Positions 55,066 through 64,000 of a stretch of 64,000 nucleotides of DNA are shown here, piece after piece. A program made the translations under genes and the position numbers. The notes under the pieces are model-generated. The model was not told the origin of the DNA. It saw only the letters and a program-made list of their open reading frames with translations, and did not search any database. Every line of letters starts with the position of its first letter. The first letter of the stretch is position 1. Source of the DNA: Staphylococcus sp. NRL 16/872 (lineage in GTDB: Bacteria; Bacillota; Bacilli; Staphylococcales; Staphylococcaceae); assembly GCF_022815905.2 (NCBI RefSeq), contig NZ_CP119327.1:2356001-2420000 (forward strand). Direction: 5' to 3'.

Positions 55066-55254
55066 ATTTACTAATAACTGAATTAAGTGTTTCATAGTCC
55101 ACAATTATTTTTATTAATTAATGTATATTCTATTTATTCACCTATAAAAAAGGGTATTTATATAGTGAAGGTTTTATGATCAAGCGAATCATTAATCGTA
55201 TATACATACTAATACGTTCGAAATTTCATACATAATGTGAAGTAGGTGTTAATA

Positions 55255-55695
55255 TTGATAGAACATTTAGAAAAGAAAAATCGGAAAACCTTAAAAGTAT
55301 TAGCGAATATTTGGCTTAACGCAAATATAGATTCACACTCTTTTATAAATAGCCGTTATTGGATAGATAACTATAGCAATATGTTGAAATCAGTAAAAAA
55401 AGCTGACGTGTATGTTTATAAGAGAAATAATCTCATTGTCGCCTTCTGTGGATTAGAAAGCAATTACATTAAAGGTTTATTTGTCAAAGCAGAATTTAGA
55501 AATGAAGGTATCGGAACAGAATTAATGCATCATTTGATGACAATCCATGACGAACTAACATTAAAAGTATTTGCCGAAAATAAAAAAGCCCTCCATTTTT
55601 ATGAAAAACTACACTTTGTCACGATCGACACTAATATCGATACGCTAGACAATGAAGAACTTCTAATGAAATGGACCAAGCCTACGACTGAATAA
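55255..55695 (+). CDS. GNAT family N-acetyltransferase
   Basis: The 146-residue protein has the GNAT core: GLFVKAEFRNEGIGTELMHHL near residues 74-94 with the acetyl-CoA loop RNEGIG, and KVFAENKKALHFYEKLHF in the C-terminal half. It resembles the YjaB/YiaC type of enzyme. The start is unusual: TTG at 55255 has GTAGGTG six bases upstream, and a GTG three codons earlier overlaps that site. The substrate is unknown. A terminator follows. Confidence 0.8.
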   Translation: MIEHLEKKNRKTLKVLANIWLNANIDSHSFINSRYWIDNYSNMLKSVKKADVYVYKRNNLIVAFCGLESNYIKGLFVKAEFRNEGIGTELMHHLMTIHDELTLKVFAENKKALHFYEKLHFVTIDTNIDTLDNEELLMKWTKPTTE

Positions 55696-55698
55696 AAC

Positions 55699-55744
55699 TA
55701 AAATGAACCCCCTCTAACTATAAAGATTAGAGGGGTTCATTTTG
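55699..55744. terminator. Bidirectional terminator, ccctctaa type
   Basis: A stem of about 17 bp (55700-55716 with 55727-55743) with A and T runs on either side lies after the acetyltransferase gene. Its core is shared with the terminators at 57641 and 58461. Confidence 0.9.
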
Positions 55745-55748
55745 AATG

Positions 55749-56168
55749 TTATAGACAATTTTGATCATCTTTTTCAGAAAGCAAGTCTCTAATCCCTTTA
55801 TATTCCCTATGCACTCTTTCAACTACTTGGCCATAATCAAATGTTAAAAAATTTTCAGGAAAAGGAAGCTTTTTAGTTTCCAAGATTTAAAGTATTCAAT
55901 TTTTCCGAAGATTTAGCAAGTATTAAAAATTCTTCATAAATTTCAAAGTAACTTACACCTTTAAAGAAGCTATCTTTTTTTCAATACTTTCAATTTCCTC
56001 ATCTTCAGTAGTTATCATATGTGTGTAGAATTGAATACCAAGCGTTTTTAATTCATCGATATATTTAGTGACTTCAACAAAATCATCTTTACTATAAATA
56101 GTCTTATGAAAGGCAACTCTTTGATTTTTCTTATATTTTTCTAAAAAGATTAAGTAATGTTTAAACAT
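55749..56168 (-). pseudogene. Frame-broken gene of unknown function
   Basis: A 71-codon frame (55953-56168) starts at MFKHYLIFLEK with GGTGGTG as ribosome binding site and ends soon after a run of seven A near 55980. A one-base shift there opens a frame reading DSFFKGVSYFEIYEEFLILAK that runs about 30 more codons. A second shift near 55883 opens LETKKLPFPENFLTFDYGQV to a stop at 55749. Joined, these would give a protein of about 138 residues. I do not recognise the family. The 71-residue product might still be made as a truncated protein. Confidence 0.6.
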
Positions 56169-56423
56169 AAATTTCACCACCATTTCCATTTTCATTTTTC
56201 TACATTTCATATTTTTCTCAATACAAATAGCCTAGTTTATATTTTTCATCATTATTTAACCATATTTAAAGTTCACATGGAAAACGTATATTACTAATTT
56301 AAGATAAAATTAAATAGACATGGAAAAAGAAAATAATTACTATTATAAATATAACTAATACATAATTAATATTAATTTACATGTATAAGAACACTAAAAA
56401 TTAAAATAACAAAGGGGAAAGCA

Positions 56424-56825
56424 ATGAAAAAGATATTTGGCGTTTTATTGACAAGCACATTAATTTTAGGAGCATGTAGCACTCATCATGAAATTAGTGA
56501 TGTAACTAATAAATTTAAAAAAGAAGGTCTTAATGTAGATAACTTAAAAAAGATGAAACGTGAAGATTTCGGCATGGCACCTATGAAAGCTAAAGATGCT
56601 AAGATGTTCACAGTAACAGATAATAAAAATGCTCGTATCTTAAAATTTGAAAATGAAAATGATTTAAAAGATACTAAAAAATATTATGATGAATTAGGCA
56701 AAGCGAGTGGAATCTTTTATTCACATACTTATGCTAAAGACGATATTTTAATGCAAATGAATGGGGATATTGACGATAAAGTATTCGATAAATATAAAGA
56801 TGCAATGAAAGAAGCTTTAAAATAA
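56424..56825 (+). CDS. Small lipoprotein
   Basis: The 133-residue protein has a lipoprotein signal peptide with lipobox LGAC and the acylated cysteine at residue 18, so it is anchored to the outer face of the membrane. The mature part is Lys/Asp-rich with the pattern FTVTDNKNARILKFENENDLKDTKKYYDELGKASG, suggesting a small alpha/beta domain. I know similar small staphylococcal lipoproteins but no function. It has an AAAGGGG site and precedes another lipoprotein gene by 42 bases, probably in one operon. Confidence 0.8.
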   Translation: MKKIFGVLLTSTLILGACSTHHEISDVTNKFKKEGLNVDNLKKMKREDFGMAPMKAKDAKMFTVTDNKNARILKFENENDLKDTKKYYDELGKASGIFYSHTYAKDDILMQMNGDIDDKVFDKYKDAMKEALK

Positions 56826-56867
56826 AAAAGGCTACTTCGACTTAATAAAGCATAAGGGGGATAAAAA

Positions 56868-57539
56868 ATGAAAAAAGTATTAAGTTTATTGTTAACAAGT
56901 ACATTGTTTTTAGGCGCATGTAATCAATTAGAAAATAAAGATACTCATTCTAATAGTAACGAACATAAGAAACCTGATAATAAAGCCAACAGTGCTAAGG
57001 ATAAAATTTCAGATAGTAAGTTAAGTAAGAAACACAAATCTGATAAAAATAGCAAATCAAGTGACAATCATAGTTCAATTGAACAAAGCACTAATAATAA
57101 TAATAATAAACAATCTGAAAATAGCAATTCTGATAGCAATAATAAATCTTCAAATAGTAATCCAAATACTAATCCAAATACTAATATTAATTCTACTACA
57201 AACCAAAGTAATCATTCTGAATCTACTAGACAAGCTACATCTAATCAAAAACAACAAAATAATGAACAACAAAGTCAGTCACAGGCTACTCAAAGTCAAA
57301 ATAATAACGGACAAAGTAGCCAATCTTTACAAACTACCCAATCAAATAAACAGCAAGATATGAATACACCTACATATAAGCAATATCAAGAAGCTCAAGC
57401 ATTTACAAAAGATACACAAGCTAACCCTGGTAAATATGAACATATTGGAGGAGGACCAGGGTTAACTTCTGATGCCGGAGAAACATATACCCAATATAAA
57501 CAACGTGTACAAGAACAAACAACACCACCAGCACAGTAA
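56868..57539 (+). CDS. Asn/Ser/Gln-rich lipoprotein
   Basis: The 223-residue protein has a signal peptide almost identical in pattern to the upstream lipoprotein (LLLTSTLFLGAC, acylated Cys18). Residues 20-165 are a low-complexity stretch of Asn, Ser, Gln, Lys and Thr that could act as a flexible wall-spanning stalk. The C-terminal 55 residues are ordered, with YKQYQEAQ, a GGGPG turn and YTQYKQRVQ. This end resembles the C terminus of the convergent lipoprotein at 57742-58335. Function unknown. The ribosome binding site is AAGGGGG. Confidence 0.8.
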   Translation: MKKVLSLLLTSTLFLGACNQLENKDTHSNSNEHKKPDNKANSAKDKISDSKLSKKHKSDKNSKSSDNHSSIEQSTNNNNNKQSENSNSDSNNKSSNSNPNTNPNTNINSTTNQSNHSESTRQATSNQKQQNNEQQSQSQATQSQNNNGQSSQSLQTTQSNKQQDMNTPTYKQYQEAQAFTKDTQANPGKYEHIGGGPGLTSDAGETYTQYKQRVQEQTTPPAQ

Positions 57540-57640
57540 TGTTATAAGTAAAATTCTACATTATCTTTTAATCAAAATATAACTTAAATTTCGACTTCAT
57601 CCAACCTAACTCTGTCCAAGTTCCATATTATTTAGTACAA

Positions 57641-57680
57641 ATAACCCCCTCTAACCGCAATAGTTAGAGGGGTTCATTAT
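57641..57680. terminator. Bidirectional terminator between convergent lipoprotein genes
   Basis: aaccccctctaac (57643-57655) pairs with gttagaggggtt (57663-57674). A T-rich stretch follows on the plus strand and an A-rich stretch precedes. Confidence 0.85.
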
Positions 57681-57741
57681 TCTTATTTTTTATTCTTATT
57701 CAATCATAAGCTTTAATTTATATAACATAATATTATGTTTA

Positions 57742-58335
57742 TTAATATCCTGCCTCAGCTTTTTCTCTATCAGTTCTAGATTTCCAATCAGCAAAGCTCT
57801 CATCTTCATCTGCATAATTCCATGCAGCTCCACCTCCGCCAGCTCCACTTGCTTTTTGTTCAGGTGTTAAATGAGTTAACGCGTATTGACTTTGTTTAGC
57901 ATTTAGATAGTCTTGATATTCTTTACTGTTAATATTCTCATTATTGGAGTTACTATTTGTTACATTATTATTTTGTGGGTTTGTGTTAGTTTCAGTCTGG
58001 ATCTCTTGCTGATTATTAGCATTGCTTGAAGCTTCTTCGATATTAGTATTCTGTGACGTAGCATTCTCCATAGAATCACTATTCATTGTATTACCATTTT
58101 GTGGATTTATATTAGCTTCAGTCTGTGTCTCTTGTTGATTATTAGCATTACTTGAAGCTTCTTCAATATTAGTATCTTTATCTCTTGAATCTTTACTAGA
58201 TTTCTTGGATTTCTCTTTCTTTTTTACTTCTTGTTTATCTTTTGAATCTTTACTATTATCACTATCATTCTGACCACATCCAGTTAATAATAAAGTGATC
58301 GCTAAACTAGGTACTACTAAATATCTAAATTTCAT
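57742..58335 (-). CDS. Asn/Gln/Ser-rich lipoprotein with internal repeat
   Basis: The roughly 197-residue protein has a lipoprotein signal with LLLTGC as lipobox. A Lys/Asp/Ser-rich segment follows, then two copies of a 42-residue unit beginning NIEEASSNANNQQE (126-bp period in the DNA). The ordered C-terminal 60 residues read YQDYLNAKQ, a GAGGGGAAW turn and SFADWKSR. The C-terminal pattern resembles that of the lipoprotein encoded at 56868. The start was set at the ATG nine bases after AAGGA; an ATG three codons upstream abuts that site. Function unknown. Confidence 0.8.
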   Translation of the reverse strand: MKFRYLVVPSLAITLLLTGCGQNDSDNSKDSKDKQEVKKKEKSKKSSKDSRDKDTNIEEASSNANNQQETQTEANINPQNGNTMNSDSMENATSQNTNIEEASSNANNQQEIQTETNTNPQNNNVTNSNSNNENINSKEYQDYLNAKQSQYALTHLTPEQKASGAGGGGAAWNYADEDESFADWKSRTDREKAEAGY

Positions 58336-58460
58336 ATTTTTCATTCCTTTTATTTTTTAATAATATTGTAACACAATATATTAATTATAGTCTCAAAAAT
58401 TTTTATAATAAAATTAAATATTTAACGTCCTAATTTTTTTCTTATTCTAATTTACAAACT

Positions 58461-58500
58461 AAAAAAATAACCCTCTAACAACAACGGTTAGAGGGTTTCA
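58461..58500 (-). terminator. guaA terminator
   Basis: aaccctctaac (58469-58479) pairs with gttagagggtt (58487-58497), followed by seven T on the minus strand. It lies just after guaA and resembles the two lipoprotein-region terminators. Confidence 0.88.
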
Positions 58501-58513
58501 TTATTCTTTTTTC

Positions 58514-60055
58514 TTATTCCCATTCAATTGTACTAGGTGGCTTAGAAGTAATGTCATAGACAACGCGGTTAACGTGATCCACTTCATTTACAATACGGCT
58601 TGAAATCTTTTGTAAGACTTCCCAATCGATACGTGCAAAGTCACTTGTCATACCATCAATTGACGTTACAGCACGAATACCAATAGTGTGGTCATACGTA
58701 CGGTAATCGCCCATAACACCTACTGATTGGATACCTGGTAATACTGTGAAGTACTGCCAAATCTCTCTTTCAAGACCTTCTTCGCGAATAACTTCACGTA
58801 AAATCGCATCTGATTCACGTACGATTTCTAATTTATCTTCAGTAATTTCACCTAGTACACGAATGCCTAATCCTGGGCCTGGGAATGGTTGTCTCCATAC
58901 TAAATGTTCAGGAATACCTAATTCAATACCTAATGCGCGCACTTCATCTTTAAATAACGTGTTAATTGGCTCAATTAATTCGAACTCCATATCTTCTGGT
59001 AAGCCACCTACGTTATGGTGAGATTTAATCGTTTGAGCAGTTTTAGTACCTGATTCGATAACGTCGGTATAAAGTGTACCTTGCGCTAAGAAATCTACAT
59101 CCGTTAATTTAGCCGCTTCGTCATCAAAGACATATACGAATTCGTTACCGATAATTTTACGTTTTTGTTCTGGATCAGACACGCCTTTTAATTTATCCAT
59201 AAAACGATCTTTAGCATTCACACGGATAATATTCATGTCGAAACCTTCACCGAATTGTTTCATTACCATGTCCCCTTCGCCTTTACGAAGTAAACCATGG
59301 TCCACGAAGATACATGTAAGTTGGTCACCAATAGCTTTATGTAATAGCACAGCAACTACAGATGAATCTACACCACCACTCATCGCACATAACACTTTAC
59401 GGTCGCCAACACGTTCACGAATCTTTTCAACTTCGTTTTCAATAAAGTTCTCCATTGACCATTCGCCAGTACATTCACATACGCGACGCACGAAGTTTCT
59501 TAATAAGTCATTACCGTATTCAGTATGACGTACTTCTGGATGGAACTGCACGCCATAAATACGACGTTCTTTATCTTCAATCGCCGCATAATTCGTACTT
59601 GGACTATCTGCGATTACTTCGAACCCTTCTGGAATTTCAATTACTTTATCAGAGTGACTCATCCACACTGTTTGTTCCTCTGGTAAACCGAAGAATAACT
59701 CGTCAGATTTAGCATTAATTATTGCTTTACCATATTCACGTTCATTTGCGCGTTCTACTTTTCCGCCTAAAAGTTTAGTCGTCAATTGCATACCGTAACA
59801 AATACCTAACACAGGAACGCCTAGATTATAAATTTCAGGATCAATTGTAAATGAACCTTCCTCATAAACTGAATTAGGTCCACCTGACAAGATGATGCCT
59901 TTAGGATTCATACGCTTGATTTCTTCAATAGAAATTTCATGATCATGCAACTCACTATAAACGCCCATTTCACGAATACGACGCGTAATAAGCTGGTTAT
60001 ATTGACTACCGAAGTCTAAGACAAGAATCAACTCTTGCTCTTTAGCCATTTCCAT
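58514..60055 (-). CDS. guaA: GMP synthase (glutamine-hydrolysing)
   Basis: GuaA amidates XMP to GMP. The class I glutaminase domain (residues about 9-200) has the Cys in GICYGMQL and the His in [12 protein letters not shown]. The ATP pyrophosphatase domain has the P-loop [11 protein letters not shown], and the C-terminal dimerisation domain ends PPSTIEWE. The 513-residue length is standard. The ATG ([11 protein letters not shown]) follows AAAGGAG; the frame is open 33 codons upstream without support. It is 173 bases after guaB, in the xpt-pbuX-guaB-guaA group. Confidence 0.97.
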   Translation of the reverse strand: MEMAKEQELILVLDFGSQYNQLITRRIREMGVYSELHDHEISIEEIKRMNPKGIILSGGPNSVYEEGSFTIDPEIYNLGVPVLGICYGMQLTTKLLGGKVERANEREYGKAIINAKSDELFFGLPEEQTVWMSHSDKVIEIPEGFEVIADSPSTNYAAIEDKERRIYGVQFHPEVRHTEYGNDLLRNFVRRVCECTGEWSMENFIENEVEKIRERVGDRKVLCAMSGGVDSSVVAVLLHKAIGDQLTCIFVDHGLLRKGEGDMVMKQFGEGFDMNIIRVNAKDRFMDKLKGVSDPEQKRKIIGNEFVYVFDDEAAKLTDVDFLAQGTLYTDVIESGTKTAQTIKSHHNVGGLPEDMEFELIEPINTLFKDEVRALGIELGIPEHLVWRQPFPGPGLGIRVLGEITEDKLEIVRESDAILREVIREEGLEREIWQYFTVLPGIQSVGVMGDYRTYDHTIGIRAVTSIDGMTSDFARIDWEVLQKISSRIVNEVDHVNRVVYDITSKPPSTIEWE

Positions 60056-60228
60056 AATTGTGAAGCTCCTTTTAATTGATTTTATGTAAATAATAGAGAA
60101 ACGCTTTCCCTCACGCGCAATTTTTAAGTTATTTTTTGAAAATGAACAACTCATTTTACAGACGCATGAGAGTGAAAAGCGTTCTCTGAATTTTATCTCA
60201 CAAGGCTACCTAGTCATGTCATTTGAAA

Positions 60229-62997
<2,769 letters not shown>

Positions 62998-63001
<4 letters not shown>

Positions 63002-63579
63002 TCATCGTCACCTAGTAAAGTAACTTGATTCCCCATAAGAGAAGCTACTTTACATAATGAAGAAACCGTTAAACCTGCTTCTTCTAATCTTTGTCGTCCA
63101 TCTTGGAAACTTTTTTCAACAACAATACCAATACCCACTGTCTCAGCTTTGGCTTGTTGTGCAATATCATATAACCCTAAAGAGGCATCCCCATTAGCTA
63201 AAAAGTCATCGATAATTAAAACTTTATCATTTTCACCTAAAAATTCTTCAGACACGATAACCGTACTCGTTTTATTCTTCGTAAATGAGTGTATATCTGT
63301 ACTATAAAATCCATCTTTCAATGTGCTTGGTTTCGCTTTCTTTGCGAATAAGCAAGGCACATCAAAATGTAGTGAAGCCATAATTGCTGGCGCGATACCT
63401 GACGCTTCAATCGTTAAAATTTTAGTAATACCTTTATCTTTAAATTGATCGTAAAAAGTTTTACCAACTTCGTGCATTAACTTTGCATCAATTTGATGAT
63501 TAAGGAAACCATCAACCTTTAAAATCTTTTCATCAATTACGACGCCATCCTCTTTGACTTTCTGTCTAAGCGATTCCAC
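62998..63579 (-). CDS. xpt: Xanthine phosphoribosyltransferase
   Basis: Xpt converts xanthine and PRPP to XMP for purine salvage. The 193-residue protein has the PRPP-binding motif VLIIDDFLANGDA near residues 119-131 and the upstream EASGIAPAI loop. It is the first gene of the xpt-pbuX unit, four bases overlapping pbuX, with GGAGG as ribosome binding site. Expression is set by the guanine riboswitch at 63852-63922. Confidence 0.96.
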
Positions 63580-63603
63580 TTTAAAACCTCCTCAAAATAT
63601 ATA

Positions 63604-63640
63604 CAAAAAAATCCTAAAACTTTGAATAAAGTTTCAGGAT
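63604..63640 (-). terminator. Leader terminator of the guanine riboswitch
   Basis: On the minus strand a roughly 13-bp stem (63611-63623 with 63628-63640, one mismatch) is followed by six T, only about 25 bases before the xpt start. With guanine bound it would stop transcription. Confidence 0.85.
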
Positions 63641-63851
63641 CTATGAGTGAACAGGCAATACATCTAGGATAAACGCTTAAGATAGCGATGAATTTAAATG
63701 TATCATTCTAAAAACACTTTAAACTATACAATTTGTTCAATCTCATAGAGAAACTTTAGCTATACGCCGACCTCCAAAGTTAAACAATGCTATACATAGT
63801 ATTTCTAGATGACCATTAAATCAAGTCTTCCTCGAATAATATTGTCACTGT

Positions 63852-63922
63852 ACCCATAGTCATGTCGTTTGCGGCAACATGGTAGAAACTTCTAAAGCCA
63901 TATTCTTTAGATTATATGAGCG
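63852..63922 (-). promoter_or_regulatory. Guanine (purine) riboswitch
   Basis: On the minus strand the aptamer shows the core J1/2 TATAATCT, the loop L2 and J2/3 segments (AATATGGC, GTTTCTACC), and J3/1 GACTATG. The specificity base is C in GACTATG, which pairs with guanine or hypoxanthine; an adenine sensor would have T. It controls xpt-pbuX, and possibly guaB-guaA by readthrough. The stretch from 63641 to 63851, about 210 bases, carries the expression platform and no gene that I see. Confidence 0.92.
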
Positions 63923-63938
63923 ATATAAATTATTATTG

Positions 63939-63967
63939 ATAATAGCAAATTTTTGCGCTGTTTTCAA
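63939..63967 (-). promoter_or_regulatory. xpt operon promoter
   Basis: On the minus strand TTGAAA (63962-63967) is 17 bases from TATTAT (63939-63944). Transcription would start about 10 bases before the riboswitch. Confidence 0.8.
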
Positions 63968-64000
63968 TATTTGAAAACAGATAAAGCCTAATATCATAGT

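Noticed and set aside
57061..57363. 100-codon Ile/Leu-rich frame inside the lipoprotein gene at 56868
   Set aside because: It is the shifted reading of Asn (AAT) and Ser-rich codons and has no independent start signal.
58514..60154. Extended guaA reading frame with 33 more N-terminal codons
   Set aside because: The extension lacks a ribosome binding site and the family start [11 protein letters not shown] is preceded by AAAGGAG.

Overview
This window is chromosomal DNA of a low-GC staphylococcus, most likely a coagulase-negative species and not S. aureus. The core gene order (xpt-pbuX-guaB-guaA, psm/mpsABC, mccAB, gltBCD, tRNA-Ser, trePCR, ffs, dnaX-ybaB-recR, rRNA operon, decarboxylase-tmk-pstA) matches, from memory, the S. 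aureus chromosome near the origin. The large S. aureus island with exotoxin-like and tandem lipoprotein genes between guaA and the psm locus is absent. A short stretch with a few lipoprotein genes and one decayed gene takes its place. The species cannot be fixed from the sequence alone.

Layout, left to right. Positions 85-2405 hold pstA, tmk and a PLP-dependent Orn/Lys/Arg decarboxylase relative, all on the minus strand. Positions 2547-11063 hold one giant minus-strand gene for an LPXTG surface protein of 2838 residues. It has a YSIRK signal, a low-complexity stalk, a predicted beta-helix adhesive domain and about seven tandem 780-bp (260-residue) G5-like repeats. It sits between the decarboxylase gene and an rRNA operon (16S-23S-5S, 11914-16997, minus). 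Two partial copies of the 5S 3' end, each followed by the same spacer, lie between the intact 5S gene and the surface protein gene. Upstream of the rRNA operon are recR, ybaB, dnaX, an acetyltransferase gene and the large SRP RNA. The trehalose operon treP-treC-treR follows, with a palindromic operator and a candidate cre at its promoter, then tRNA-Ser(UGA) and gltB-gltD with the divergent activator gene gltC.

Positions 33048-49600 are mixed: a YibE/F membrane-protein pair, a GNAT/Nudix pair, the Sle1-type amidase, a DHA2 exporter with a divergent winged-helix regulator, mccA-mccB (homocysteine to cysteine), a pentapeptide-repeat protein, an SNF-family transporter, an esterase, a patatin-like lipase, a PAP2 phosphatase and another acetyltransferase. 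Positions 49200-53723 hold mpsC-mpsB-mpsA, the bicarbonate/cation system. At 54311 there is a very short gene for a 20-residue phenol-soluble-modulin-like peptide with its own ribosome binding site and terminator.

Positions 54799-58335 are the variable stretch: a small membrane protein, an acetyltransferase, a gene broken by apparent frameshifts, and three lipoprotein genes, two of which share a C-terminal motif. Positions 58514-63579 are the GMP-synthesis and purine-salvage genes guaA, guaB, pbuX and xpt. They are preceded by a guanine riboswitch with a C at the specificity position, a leader terminator and a clear promoter. Most genes in the window are ordinary housekeeping genes. The unusual items are the giant repeat adhesin and its insertion point, the 5S remnants, the short modulin peptide, the lipoprotein patch, and a recurring gggaca hairpin family found at both 5' and 3' ends of genes.
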